Assembly: GCA_016647705.1 (NCBI GenBank) | Contig: CM028335.1 | Location: 12,855,905 to 12,919,904, forward strand | Source: Eucommia ulmoides | Taxonomy: Eukaryota; Streptophyta; Magnoliopsida; Garryales; Eucommiaceae | Reading direction: 5' to 3' | Length of the DNA stretch: 64,000 nucleotides | In this document: positions 26,734 through 38,960 of the stretch, in pieces | Position numbering within the stretch: position 1 is the stretch's first letter | How the letters are laid out: each line of letters begins with the position of its first letter | Program-made: the position numbers and the translations under genes | The notes under the pieces: model-generated | The model's database searches: none | What the model was told of the DNA's origin: nothing | The model's input: the letters and a program-made list of their open reading frames with translations, nothing else

Positions 26734-28625
26734 TGCATTTGGTGAGGGATTTGATAATTTTGAATTTTAAATTTTCATCATTTATAAATTTTTTATTTGA
26801 ATAATTATTATTTTATAAATTTTAATAATGTAATTTTACAATTATATTGTTTGGATTGACAAGTATCCGTACACAAATTTTTAAAATCAATTAAAATGTA
26901 AAGATATACTTAACAATATAATTTTTATTTTAGCAATTTTATAATATAATTTTGTTCCTATTTTAATAATATAATTTTATAATTAAACTTTAGCAATATC
27001 ATTTTAATTATATTTTACCTATTTTACATCTATTATATATCTATTGTATAATTTTAATTATATTATTTTTATAGTTATTGTACAATTTTAATTATACTAT
27101 TTCTATACTATTTCAATTATACCTAATTTAATTATATTATTTTAATGTTTAATAATTTAATTTTAAGTGTGTTAATTAATTTTTTTTTTTTGGGTATTTT
27201 ACGACTCAATTATTTGTGGGATCCAATTTTACATTGAGACATATAAATAAACCATTATATTCTCCTTGGCATAAATGTGATATATTTATTTGTGGAAAAA
27301 AACCCATTCAGAGGTGAATTAAAATTGTTCTTAAAGTACCTACTTGAAGTTGTTGATTAATATGTCATGTGGGTTATCTTACATTAGTCTATGAGGAATA
27401 TGAATAATTATTTGTTAAGACTCGGGTTACCACTTGAAGGTAACCCCTCTTGGGCGTTGAAATGATGTGGACAAAAAATAGATTAAAGGCTATAACACAA
27501 ATAAAGCCACACGCATGTGCGCCACCGTTGTCGACTGCCTGCCTACCTGCCTAGGCCATGCTTGGGCTCTGGCTTTGGCTCGGGTTTGGCCCTAGGCCTG
27601 GGTGTTGGTCCTAGGTCTGGACCTGGCCTGGGCTTGGGCTTAGTCTTGTGACCTTGAGGTCTTTGGGTCTTGGAAAATACTTGACTTGGACTTAGTATCA
27701 TTTTAGACAAAATCTAAAAATCAGATTCATCCCAACCTAAATAGAGCCTAATCATTTAGGTGTTCATAACTGAAAAGAGTTACAAATCTTGGAACTGTTC
27801 ATGGGTGTAGTTGCGGAGAGTTACAAAAATTAACTCTTGGATCTTAATTCGGGAGTTACAAAAGCCTTTTCATTGCCTTCAGTTATTGCTTCTGGTCCCT
27901 ATAAAAAAGGAGACATTCCTCAGCATATAGGCAACAACATGAGCTTGCATTCTTGTTTTTTCGAAAGAGTGTTTTTGCTTTCTAGTCCGAAGAGCTTTTG
28001 ATTTCCAGTACTGATACCAGTAGATATTGATCATTGTATCCTGAGAGGTAGACACTCACTCAAACCGTAAGCACCGTAGCAGGTCCAAAATTTGTTTTAA
28101 GGATAAATCATCAAACGATTGTCTCGATCTTATTTTCTAGTATTATGTTTTAATTTCTATTCAGTAATACAGTAAGTGTTTCATTCTTGTTTTCCATCCT
28201 GTATTTTATCACTACACTGTAATAGAAATTTTAGTTCTGTCATTTTATGTTGTAATTTGTTAATCTGGAGTTTTTTTTTTTTTTTAAAAAAATAAAAAAA
28301 AATTGTCTGTTTCATTTTTATTTCTCTAGTTTCTTTGCTATAATTAATTAAATAATTAATTATTTAATTAATTCTTGAACCAACTTTTCAAACAAAGTAT
28401 ATTATTTTAATTATACTATTTTTATACATATTTTAACAATATCATTTTAAGTATACTATTTTTATACCGATTTTAATTTATATCATTTTAATTATACCTA
28501 TTGGGAGAAATGAAATTCCTCTTTTGAGGGATTTTGAAATAACATCTGTTTCGAAAGGATTTGAAAATTTCATTTTCTTCATTTGAATTTCAATTTTACA
28601 AATTCTCGTTACAAATAGCCGAATA
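26734..28625. mobile_element. AT-rich DNA-transposon-like element, interrupted
   Basis: The left GCATTTGGTGAGGGATTTG resembles the reverse complement of the right end, CTATTTGTAACGAGAATTTG. Both arms are built from TATCATTTTAATTATA-type repeats (26880-27170 and 28390-28500). An LTR-like block sits between them. Ends are approximate and there is no TSD call. Confidence 0.4.
27290..28390 (+). mobile_element. LTR-like remnant (probably Copia)
   Basis: Contains GATGAATTAAAATTG-like and CGGGTTACCACTTGAAGG boxes of plant Copia LTRs. It also has a GC-rich GGGCTTGG/GGCCTAGG repeat tract (27535-27660), a TATA box CTATAAAAAAGG at 27899 and a leader with TGTATCCTGAGAGGTAGAC. It is inserted in the AT-rich element above. 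Exact ends were not found. Confidence 0.4.
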
Positions 28626-28649
28626 AAGAATTTTAGAAAAAAAAGTTGT

Positions 28650-29163
28650 TGTGACAAACTGCTAATTAGATGTTGAATTGGTAATAACAATGATAAGAAT
28701 AAAATTAAGTGCACAAAAGGAAACATACGATTTACGTGGTTCAACAATTTGCCTACTCCACGAGCGAGACCAAACATTTTATTGATAGAGAACAAAGAAT
28801 TAGTATACAAGATAGACACTTGAATATATCCCAAATAGCCCGAGCCCTTAAACCCTTGTACACCCTTTCTCAACTATCTCTACTTAAGGTACCTCACAAA
28901 AATTACAAGAAAACTCTCTAAGCTTTTTCCTCTCTAAGAACACTCTCTATCAAGATGAGATTGAGAATGTGATGCCCTCTTTTGGCCAAGACTCCTCCTA
29001 TTTATAGGATAGAATCCACCTAACCTAATTACTCCAACCTACAACTCCCAACTCCCACTTAGTATCATTATTACAATGAGTTAATGTCATTACAACTCTT
29101 ACCTAAAACATTTATGGGGAATCATAATCAATGTAAGTGGTTGAGACCACCAATTAACTCACA
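28650..29163 (-). repeat. 3' LTR of the 28.6-36.0 kb Copia
   Basis: Aligns end to end with 35521-36027 with scattered substitutions and small indels. TATA-like TCCTATTTATAGG is seen on both strands near 28997. The segment with TACGTGGTTCAACAATTTGCC is shared by both LTRs. Confidence 0.92.
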
Positions 29164-29184
29164 AATCTCCACCTTGGCCGAAAG

Positions 29185-30054
29185 CTACTTAGGTCCTTCA
29201 AGATCTTCAAGGTCTCGTGTCCTAGTAGGACACCCATCATCTTGCCACAGATGCTTCATCAATCTTTTGTTCCTTAGATTGATTAAATCCAAGCAATACT
29301 TGAACTTCGCGACTGCAAGTGGTTTCATCATCATGTTTGTTGGATTATCCGCTGCATGAATTTTCTTCAGCAAAATTCTTCATTCAGACACCACATCTCT
29401 AATAAAATGAACTTGGATATCAATGTGTTTGGTCTTTTCATAGGATATCTGGTTTTTAGTCAAATAGATAGCACTCTGGTTGTCGCAATATACTGTTGTC
29501 AGTTCTTATACCAACCCCAGATCGCTAACCAAACCACTCAGCCAAATGGTTTCTTTTACTGCTTCTGTAGCTGTCTTATATTCAGCTTCCATTGTAGACA
29601 ATGCAACTGTTGGCTGCAAAGTTACCTTCTAGCTTCTGGCCCTTGAACATAGAGTAAAGACATATCTATTCAAAGATCTTATTTTATCGAGATCTCTAGC
29701 GTAATCTGAGTCGACATATCCAACAACACTGGCAAAAATGTTATTGTCTCTGTCATAGACTAAACCGATATCTACAATACCCCTCAAGTATTGTAGTATC
29801 CATTTCAGAGTTTGCCAATGTGTCATCCCTAGTCGGTCCACGTAACGACTGACCACGCTTACTGCATGTGAAATGTTTGGCCTAGTGTAGACCATGGCAT
29901 ACATGAAGTTACCAACAACACTAGCATATGAAACACATGACATGTGCTCCACCTCATCCTTAGTTTGTGGTGATATAGCTGCAGAAAGTTTAAAGTGAGC
30001 AGCAAGTGATGTACACACAGGCTTCAACCTTTGCATTCTAAAGCGTTCTAGCAC
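29185..30054 (-). pseudogene. Copia RNase H region
   Basis: Reads MSCVSYASVVGNFMYAM, TRPNISHAVSVVSRY, WILQYLRGI and VGYVDSDYA, then (frame-shifted or with stops) LSTMEAEYKTA-like sequence, YCDNQSAIYLTKN and KIHAADNPTNMM-KPL. The conserved MY-AM-RPDI, DSDYA, STMEAEY and DN-SA boxes of Copia RNase H are in order. It ends just before the polypurine tract. Confidence 0.88.
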
Positions 30055-30072
30055 CTTCTCGATGTATCTTCT

Positions 30073-31030
30073 TTAAGAAAGACACAATCTGCTCACTTTT
30101 CGGTCTCTATGAATTTTCATCCCTAATATCTTCTTCGCAGCACCCAAATCTTTCATCTCAAATTCACCACTCAGCTGAGCCTTCAGTTTGTTGAAATTTG
30201 ACATGTTCTTAGCAGCTATCAACATGTCATCCACATATAACAACAAATAGATGTATGAACCATCTGAAAGATTCTTATGATAAACACAACTATCATAATT
30301 ACTTCTCGAGTAACCATTAGTGATCATAAAAGAATCGAACCTTTTATACCACTGTCTAGGTGATTGCTTCAGACCATACAAAGATTTCTTCAGCAAACAC
30401 ACATGATATTCCTCTCCCTGGACCACGAATTCCTCTGGTTGAGGCATATAAATCTATTCCTCGAGCTCGCCATGTAGAAAGCTGTTTTGACATCGAGCTG
30501 TTCAAGCTCTAAGTCACACAGAGCAACCATAGTAAGTAACACTCTCATAGAGCTATGTTTCACCACAGGAGAAAATACTTCATTGAAATCAATACTTTCC
30601 TTTTGTGTATAACCCTTTGCCACCAGATGTTTGTATCTTCTACCTTTGGAGTTTCGCCTTTCTTCTTAAAGATCCATTTGCAACCTATAATCTTTTGGAC
30701 TTTAGGAAGTTTGACCAGCTCCTAAGTATGATTATTGTGAAGAGATTCAATCTCCTCATTCATGGCTATGTTCCACTTTTTCAATTCTACACTCCTCATA
30801 GCTTCGTGGTAGGTTGTTGGCTCTTGTGTCTCAATACCTTCAGTTATACTTAGTGCATAAACCACATAGTCATTGTATCTCTGAGATGGCTTGATGTGCC
30901 TCCTCGCTCTGTCTCGAGCAAGCACATAATTCTCTAGCTGCTGAGATTCGCCAGAGGCATAAGCTTCCTCATCATCTTGCTTGTCCTGGACATCTTCTTG
31001 CAATATGTCTTGTAAGTTCCATGAAGATTC
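30073..31030 (-). pseudogene. Copia reverse transcriptase region
   Basis: RT blocks: KWNIAMNEEIESLHNNHT (30725), AKGYTQKESIDFNEVFSPV, LEQLDVKTAF, then a frame shift near 30440-30480. The second frame continues with CLLKKSLYGLKQSPRQWY, YLLLYVDDMLIAAKN and EFEMKDLGAAKKILGM. The catalytic YVDD is intact, unlike in the 45-48 kb element. The frame shift and stops disable the polyprotein. Confidence 0.9.
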
Positions 31031-31190
31031 CATTTCAAGCTCAACCTGTCTACTAACACCATGGTCTATTCCAGCATCTTGCCTCTATTTTTTCTTTTTC
31101 AACATAGCAGACTCGTCAAAGGTCACATCCTTGCTGATGATACACTTGGGTGGTTTCAAATTAGGGCACAACAACTTATACTCTTTCACC

Positions 31191-31620
31191 CTATCTGCAT
31201 AATATGCACTTCTTTGCCCTCAGCTCAAGTTTACCATCATTTACATGAGCATAAGCAGGACAACCAAATACTTTCAAGTCAGAGTTTCTTGCAGCAGATC
31301 TAGACCATACCTCTTCAGGAGTCTTACAGTCAATTGTTCTCGATGGAGACCGGTTGATCAAGTAACAAGCTGTGTGAACAGCTTCAGCCCAGAACTTCTT
31401 GGATAAGCCTGTATGCGAAAGCGTACAACAAGCTTTCTCCAAGAAAGTCCTATTCATCCGTTCTGCAACCCCATTTTGTTGTGGTGTATGTCGAACTGTA
31501 CGGTGTCTCACAATTCTTTTTTTCTTGCAGAACTCATTGAAAGCACCTTTGTAGAATTCCAAGCCATTGTCAATTCTCAAGCGCTTGATTTGTTTTTTAG
31601 TCTGATTCTCGATCATAGCC
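31191..31620 (-). pseudogene. Copia integrase core
   Basis: Contains RIDNGLEFYKGAFNEFC (second D of the DDE triad), RHTPQQNGVAERMNRT (catalytic E), WAEAVHTACYLINRSPS and LKVFGCPAYAHV. A clear Copia integrase catalytic region. The upstream zinc-binding part is scattered over 31630-32000 with stops. Confidence 0.9.
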
Positions 31621-32014
31621 TTCCATTGTTTGAACTAATCAAAAACTTCATTCTTGTATTTTATTATGTATACCTAGACATTTCGAGAGTAATTGTCAAT
31701 AAAGGTCAACATTTACCGTCTACCACCAATTAACGGAACTTGAGAGGGACCTCAATGATATGAATGGATATAATACAAAGTACCTTTGGTTTGATTAACA
31801 ACGTTCCTGAATTTTTCCTGTATTGTTTGCTGAAAACACAGTGCTCACGGAAATCCAACTTGCTTGTCTTCTGTCCATCCAACAGACCTTGCTTACTCAG
31901 TACCTCTAGCGTTCATTCCTACATATGGCCTAATCACATATGCCATAGCTTGGTAGTATTTTTCTTTGAATCTAATGAAGATGCAGTGGCAACAGCACCC
32001 ATCACAGTACTTCC

Positions 32015-32266
32015 TTAGAGTGAATAGAGATCGTTCTTCTTTGCTCCTTTCATCACGACAAAAGAACATTTGGAAATCCTTACAACTTCAACTCCAGCTT
32101 TGTATGTATAGCCGATGGAGTCGAGCGTACTCGAGGAAATCAAATTCTTTCTCAGTTCTGGAATGTGCCTGACATCTGAAAGTGTTCTCACAATCCTATC
32201 AAACATTCTGATTTAGATTGTTCTGATTCCAACAACCTTGCAGGCTGTATTATTTCCCATCAGGAC
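32015..32266 (-). pseudogene. Copia protease C-terminal / pre-integrase segment
   Basis: Minus-strand LMGNNTACKVVGIRTI, a stop, then RTLSDVRHIPELRKNLIS, STLDSIGYTYKAG and MKGAKKNDLYSL. This is the continuation of the protease region whose start lies at 34596, split by the insert 32267-34557. Confidence 0.88.
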
Positions 32267-34557
32267 TATTGGCTCAGTGAGTTACCCAAGAGGGAGGGTG
32301 AATTGGGTAGTGATAAAATTTAATCCAAATAATAATACTTCAAAAATTCAAATAATTAATTTAATCCTAAATTAATTATTATCTCTTTATAGCAGCGGAA
32401 ATATATTATCAATTAGGTGTACACCAAACAACAATATATAAGTAAATAAAGTAACACACCACGATATATCCTGGTTCACCAAGCTACTCTTGGCTAATCC
32501 AATCCTCCGAGCCCCACGAAGATTTGCACCCACTAATTACTAAGATTCTTTTAAACATGTAGGAACCAAACCTTTACAAAAAATTATTCTTTTAACAGGC
32601 TCAGAATCAACATTTACAAAAATTTTTTCCCAGGCTCAGGAATAACCTTTTCTTTTTCTCAGGCTCAAGAATAACCTTATCTTTTCACAGGCTAAAGATT
32701 AACCTAATTCTATTACAGGGATAATTACGACCTAATTATTTTATACCTTAGGCTAAGAATCAAACCTCACAGAAACACTCCAACTATCATTTTCCCAGGT
32801 AAGGATGAAACCTTTACAAATCACTCACAATTAATTCTATAAAGACAGAATTAAAACCTACTCTTTTTATACTCTAGGCAAAGATCAAAACCTCAATCTC
32901 TTTATTGGAAGAGATTGAAACCAGCTACCCTTTATTAGACACTCCCAATAGTATCTAATCCGACACTCAACTTATCAATTACAAAATTGATAAGTGATTT
33001 TTTCATTCGGAACTTCTACCACCCCAAATAAATTTAAACTCGATTAATGTCTCGATACTAGTGATAGAAATTAAGTGAGAAAACAAAATCTGATTATAAT
33101 AAAGAATGCGGATAACACAATTAAGCATGTAATCAGATTAACACATAAATCATTTTTAAAAGATTTTTATGCTTTTAAAATTCGAAAACGATTTCTCAAA
33201 AAGATCAATTCACCAAGCAAATAATAATAATAAAATACTCAATTAAAGAATAAGCTTGGAACGATCTCACCAGGAAAATACTGAATAGATTGCACATAGT
33301 ATCACAAAATAACTTAGATCGGTGATGCTAACTCAAATAGCGCTATAACTCAAGAACTTCTCAATAATCGATCTCACAATTGATTGCTCAAAATAATATC
33401 AAAATGATGACTCTTAAAAAAACTTAGGAACTGAATAATTCTTGATATTGTATGTATTGTCATCTTATTATGTGAAATCCGCAGGTCTATATATAAGGAA
33501 TTAGAACAAACCTTCCAACGATTAGTTTTCAAATAATAAGTATTTAAAAAGCACTTATAGACCCCATATATCATTATGACTTAATCCTGGTATAATTCAC
33601 TCAATAATATCTTTTAGAATATTCAGTTAAGTCCCTCAAATATTTTTTCAAACTCAATTAGATAAAATAGAAAGAATTACATGTACCAAATTGAGAGATA
33701 TAAAATATACTTGAACTATATCTATAGGGATATTCAACTAGGAGTATCATATCTTAAATATATCCATATCCCTAAGATCTCTCAATCAAGTAAACAAATA
33801 ATGGCTAGTTAATGATTAGTTTTTGAATAAATCCCGAAATTCCACAAAACCTGAAACTGACAATCGGTTGACCGACCAACACCCATTGGTCGACTGCCCA
33901 ATTCGGGACGTGGCCCAAGCCAAAATTCCTTGCCCATAAGTCGACCGGACAATTCAAAGACATTCACAGGTCGACTTACCTGTCGACCGTAAGATCTAGA
34001 GACTTTGCCTTATAACCACAGGTCGAACTACCTGTCGACCGGCTGATTCAGAGAGTTCAGCTAATTTCCATAGGTTGACTTATCTGTTGACCGACCATTA
34101 CTGAAACACCTTTTCTTAATTAATTTTTATTCAATTTCTTCGATGTTTTTGCCCCTTTAACCGATTTCTTTTCTCGGTTAACTCTACTAAATCCTTAAAT
34201 TCAATTTTAATCGATTATCTTTCTTAAAACAATGTTTCTTTTTCAATTTCACATAGGAGCAAATATATTAGCTAATTAGGATCCTATTAAAAACACACAT
34301 AATCATAAAAATATTTTGTGTCGTGTATGATCCTAATCGGAATACATTAATAGTAAAAATTTAACCTGAGTTATTTTTCCTAGGTTCTTCAATTTCTTCG
34401 GTCTCTTAACGTCCATTATCTTTATTAGTCTCTTTAGCATTTATTTTCTTCATGATAATATCTTCACTGAAACTTATAATCTGAAACACTCAATAAATCT
34501 ATTAGTTCCACAAAAAATATCAACATTTACTTGTTCATCAAAATCTTAGAATCAACA
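32267..34557 (-). mobile_element. nested solo LTR, 2291 bp, inside Copia protease
   Basis: Interrupts the Copia frame between GGKV and LMGNN. AGGAC is duplicated at 32262-32266 and 34558-34562. On minus it starts TGTTGATTCTAAG and ends GAGCCAATA, so the canonical CA end seems mutated to TA. A TATA box TTATATATAGACC lies at ~33490 near the middle. Two internal repeat zones occur: ACAGGCTCAGAATAACCTTT-like ~50-bp degenerate units (32590-32830), and AGGTCGACTTACCTGTCGAC units (33850-34100). The reading on plus, CTCAGTGAGTTACCCAAGAG, is a widespread plant LTR end. Family unassigned (long-LTR Copia suspected). Confidence 0.8.
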
Positions 34558-34595
34558 AGGACTTTACCACCATCGATTTGTTTGTAGGTAGTAAA

Positions 34596-35371
34596 TCAGT
34601 CCTTATTGGGACACATATGATACGAACAACCGGAGTCTAGAATCCACTCGTCTCTAAAGCTTCCGTCTATGCAAGTGATAAGATCTCCGTCAGAAAAGGT
34701 TTCTTCCACAATACCAGCATCTCCAGCTCTTGAGTCGTCCATTTTTTCCTCTCCTTTTCGCTCTGGACAATTTTTCATGATATGCTTTTCCTTGTGGCAG
34801 TTGTAGCACTTGATCTTTCTAGGCTTTGATTTGGACCTAGATTTCCCTTTGTTGCTCGAAGTATTCGTTGATGTTCTTCCTCTTGCGAACAGGCCTTCGC
34901 TAGAGCTTCTTTCTCTATTCTCGACAACCGTTTTCTTCAATAGGCTACTTTAATGTCCTCCATAGAGATTGTATCATTACTGAACGTCATTGTATCAATA
35001 AAGTACCCGTATAAGGGTGACAACGAACACAACAAAATAATTACTTGATCTTCATCATCCACCTTGACATCAATATTTTCCAAATCAACAATGATTTTAT
35101 TGAATTCGTCAAGATGGTCTTGGACTGGTGTACCTTCATTCATCTGCAACGTGTATAATCGCTTCTTAAGATACAAGCGATTTGTTAGAGACTTCGTTAT
35201 GTACAAACTTTCCAACTTCAGCCATAGTTCGGCAGTTGAAGTTTTATTTGTAACTTCCTGCAGCACTCTGTCACTCAAGCATAATAAGATTGCACAATAT
35301 GCCTTCTCCATCAAATCATCCTTGTTAGTGTCTAATATCATGCATCCTGATACGCCATATGCTGAAATCAT
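34596..35371 (-). pseudogene. Copia gag and start of protease
   Basis: Gag core from MISAYGVSGCMILDTNKDD through AELWLKLESLYITKSL, LYTLQMNEGTPVQDHLDEF and VIILLCSLSP to SMEDIKVAY. A second, slightly displaced frame follows with GKSRSKSKPRKIKCYNCHK, the zinc knuckle C-x2-C-x4-H-x4-C (CYNCHKEKHIMKNC) and protease EWILDSGCSYHMC. The active-site DSG is present. The two frames meet at ~34940 with a frame shift. Confidence 0.9.
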
Positions 35372-35520
35372 TTTTGTCTTCGAATTTTTCTACCTCAAAT
35401 TTTGCCGCCATTGCAAAATTTTGGATTTATGTTAGGAGTTTTCGAGGAGTCCGATACAATGGCACCGACAAATAGTACTGTATATGAACTGTACCGACCG
35501 AGCTCTTGATACTAGTTTGT

Positions 35521-36027
35521 TGTGACAAACTGTTGATTAGATGTTGAATCGGTAATAGCAATGATAAGAATGAAATTAAGTGCACAAAAACACACACATG
35601 ATTTACGTGGTTCGACAATTTGCCTACACTACGAGCGAGGCTAGACCTTTTATTGATAGAGAATAAAGAGTTAGTATACAAGTTAGACACTTGAACATAT
35701 CCCAATCAACTTGATCACTTAAACCCTTGTACACCATCTCTCAACTATCTCTAACCAAGGTATCTCACAAAGATTACAAGAAAACTCTCTAAGTTTTTTT
35801 CTCTCTAAGAACACTCTATATCAAGATGAGATTCAGAATGTGATGCCCTCCTTTGGTCAAGGCTCCTCTTATTTATAGGAGAGAATCCACCTAACTTCAT
35901 TAATCCAACCTACAACTCCCACCTAGTATCATTAATACAAAGAGTTAATGTTATTACAACTCCTACCTAAAATATTGATGGGGAATCATAATCAATATAA
36001 GTGGTTGAGGTCACCAACTAACTCACA
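35521..36027 (-). repeat. 5' LTR of the 28.6-36.0 kb Copia
   Basis: Starts, in element orientation, at 36027 (TGTGAGTTAG) and ends at 35521 (GTTTGTCACA). The tRNA-Met-type primer-binding sequence TAGTATCAAGAGC lies just inside at 35502-35514. Confidence 0.92.
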
Positions 36028-36600
36028 GTTATGATATTCATTTTCAAAGTGAAATCCTTCCCTAAATTACTTTACTCAAAAGAGCCTAAAAATTTGTTTG
36101 CCGCACAATTGGCAATTCTTAAATCATAGTTTTAAATTTGTCTGCCATGGAGGAATAATAATGTTATTGAAAAAACTGAAGTAGAGAAATGTTATTGGCA
36201 CCTCACAACTGTCTTATTATGCTAACTATTTTGTGATAGAGAAACAACAAAAGTGAAGTTCAACTTGAAAATTTTGAAATGTTAGTAGCGTTTTTCAATA
36301 GAAATAATTTATATAGTAAAGACTTGTTTGATAATACTGCAAAATTAAATGAAATTAAGTGTTGGAAGTTTATTAGTACTTCCTTTAAATATTGAAATTG
36401 TAAGTGCTGAATTTATTAAGTGCTACTATAAGTGTTGAATTTATTATGTATTGAATATATTAACTATTTATTTTTTAAATACTTTTAGCTTTAAAAAAAT
36501 TATTTTTGTATATTTTTTGTTTCTAAAATAATGGTTACAACTTTCTTTTTCAAAACTATTCTCTCTGTACAATTTTCTCTCTATTTTTTTTTTCTCAATT
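36028..36600. other. AT-rich DNA with MITE fragment
   Basis: GACTTGTTTGATAATACTG and AAGTGCTGAATTTATTAAG at 36325-36490 resemble the 16689-17369 element. Nothing else was seen. Confidence 0.35.
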
Positions 36601-37320
36601 TTGTACTTTCTCTATCTATAATTATTTGTATAAAAAGGAATATATCAAAAAGATATATAGGAAAAAGTAGAATTTTTGTATATATATAAAATAAAATCTA
36701 TATTCCTCTTTACATAGCATAAATAGGAGATCAAATTAGGAAAATATATCAAAACAAAAATCCTAAAAAATAAGAAAAGAAAAAAAAATCGATTAACATA
36801 ACCTATATAAAATAGATATTCTAACTAAATAATAAATAATGTATTGATGGAAATATTAAATATTCCAATTCTCCCCCTCAAGTTGGGGAGAAGATGGTTT
36901 TAGACCTCAGCTTGATAAGAGTAAAAATAGAAGAACGGTTGTTGCCAACAATGACAAAGATAGGATGAAAGTAAGTATCAAGCGATCAATGGTGATAACT
37001 GGACTATCGGGAGAACAATGTCGACACTTGAAATGCTGAGCAAACAACATGACAACTAGAATTCCAGGTGAAATACAATGATAATTTGAACGCCGAGCGA
37101 CCAATGACGACAAATGGAATGCTTGGCCAAAAACAATGATAACGAGAACACAGGGCGACATACGATGAAAACTCAAACACTAGGAGACCAAAGGTGACAA
37201 ATGGAATGCTAGGTGATAGATGCTGGCTTGCATACACAAACAGTCGCAAATATGTTTCACCACACCCAATAAATACCTTTAAAATTTTGTAACTAGAATA
37301 CAACACTCAATATTATCAAA
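36601..37320 (-). mobile_element. Copia LTR/PPT remnant with 3' minisatellite
   Basis: On minus, CCAACTTGAGGGGGAGAATT (36880) is a typical Copia polypurine tract and LTR start. The LTR-like body with TATTTATGC lies at 36610-36870. Upstream on minus (36900-37220), degenerate ~60-bp units with GACGACAAATGGAATGC, CGAGCGACCAATG and variants replace coding sequence. Confidence 0.5.
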
Positions 37321-37539
37321 TTATAGTAACGCACATATGTGATATTTAGTACCTCAAGGTTGAAAATCATAAGCACCATCACAACTTTGATATTTCATTT
37401 TGACATTGAGCAAAACTGTTATGTTGAATATTTAGGATGCTCACGTTCAATGCCCTTACTACTCTAGTAAGTACCCTTGTGGTTTTTCCAGTATCTCCCA
37501 TTAATGGTTGATACTCACCATTCTAAAAAAAAATACCCC

Positions 37540-37830
37540 ACGAGTTAGTCTAGATTGTTAAAGACCCATTTTAACAATCCAATACCGACTAAGAACATTG
37601 AGGATAAAAATTACCAAAACGTCAATGATCTCAACCTTGTAATCACCATTAAAATTTAAGATAAGGTGGTCAAGATTGTTGACACTCACCATTATCAAAA
37701 CCACAAGGTAGCCTAGATTGTTAAAGACCCATGTTAACAATCCAATACCGATTAAGAACATTTAGGATACAAATTACCAAAATAATTATGATCTCAATCT
37801 TTTAATCAATAATAAAATCTAAGACATTTC
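37540..37830. repeat. direct duplication, period ~163 bp
   Basis: TAGTCTAGATTGTTAAAGAC (~37548) recurs as TAGCCTAGATTGTTAAAGAC (~37711). Each is followed by CCAATACCGA-TAAGAACATT and TTACCAAAA. Confidence 0.8.
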
Positions 37831-38009
37831 AACTTTATATCCAGGATTTTACAACAATATGATATAATTATAGAATGATATCAAAAACAACTTTTATTAA
37901 TAATACTTGAAATTGTAAACTTTATAGACAAAGCTACTAAATAACATAAAACAATATTGTCTATAGGGATTATATCCAACAATCTTCCACTAGCATTATA
38001 ACCAATCGA

Positions 38010-38640
38010 TACAATATTTAATACCCATCTTCTCAAGATGCCAATATAACTATTGTAATGTTATCGTCTTAGTGAGTGGATCTACTACGTCATCTGTTAT
38101 GTTTACTCTCTTAATATTGACATCATTTCTTTCGATGATCTTTTGAATCAAATAGAATTGCCGCTCTATGTGTTTGAATTTATGATGTGATTTGTGTTCT
38201 CTTACTTAAGCTATAGTACCATTGTTATCACAATGCAAAAGTATCAGTTGCTCAATAGTTGGAACATGCTGAGTTTAGAAATGAACTTCTTTATCTGGAC
38301 ACCTTCCTTGGCTACATTGGATGCAAAAATGTATTCGGCCTCAGTAGCGGAATATATAGTTGTAGATTGTTTACAGATCCTACAACTAACGGTCCCACCA
38401 TTTAGGATAAACACATATCCCAAAGTTGACTCTGGTCATCCATGTTGGATTGGAATTCGAATCAGTACAACCATAAACTCTTAATTCGCCTTCTCTATAC
38501 ACTAAAAATTTATCCTTAGTTTTTCTTAATTACTCAACAACAGGCTTCACAACCTTCTAGTGGTTCAAACCTGTATCTACCTGATATCTGTTCATCAATC
38601 CAACAACATAGTCAATGTTGGGACTAAAGAAAAACATTAG
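38010..38640 (-). pseudogene. Copia RNase H fragment
   Basis: Minus-strand pieces in order: NPNIDYVVGLMNRYQVDTG-like, DKFLVYREGELRVYGCTDS, NFGICVY, LHCDNNGTIA, KHIERQFYLIQKIIERNDV and VDPLTKTI. These are the later Copia RNase H boxes, with many stops. Together with 36601-37320 it may be one decayed element, with the 37.5-kb duplication inside it. Confidence 0.8.
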
Positions 38641-38699
38641 ATACATGAGACTTCTGATTGCTCAAATTTAATAACCTTCTTTAAGCTCAAGACTTCGTA

Positions 38700-38960
38700 A
38701 TATAGAGCACTTAGTAAGGGTTTCAAAGCCACTGAGATTAGATTGTAACGATCAAATCTTATTTATTTTTTTAATAAAAACAATTCAATTGGGATTTGAT
38801 TTTAATTCAAAGAAACTAATTTGTAGAAGATAAAATAATTAAAATATAATATAGAAAGAACACGAGTTAGGGTTTGTGCTCGTGTATTTTGTGTTAGATG
38901 TAAGACATATATCAATCTTGAATATTACATTTAAGGCTACTTTCTGTAAAACTTTTAAAT
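38700..38960. mobile_element. LTR-like remnant related to 5431-6560
   Basis: GAGCACTTAGTAAGGGTTTC with TAGATTGTAACG corresponds to GCACTTGTGTAAGGGTATC with TAGATTGTAATT at ~5445. The following GAATTAGTTTGTGGATC/ACTAATTTGTAGAAG stretches are similar too. Confidence 0.45.

Larger units (their letters stand above)
28650..36027 (-). mobile_element. Copia retrotransposon (Tork/Ivana-like), nearly complete, with nested insertion
   Basis: LTRs of 514 bp (28650-29163) and 507 bp (35521-36027) have perfect short terminal inverted repeats TGTGA/TCACA. Flanks are GTTGT (28645-28649) and GTTAT (36028-36032), a 5-bp TSD with one mismatch. On minus the order is LTR, PBS-like TAGTATCAAGAGC (35502-35514), gag, protease, integrase, RT, RNase H, PPT AAGGTGGAGATT (to 29164), LTR. 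Removing the 2291-bp insert leaves ~5.09 kb, the normal Copia size. Every coding block carries stops or frame shifts, so it is not autonomous. The lineage assignment is from motifs only. Confidence 0.9.
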
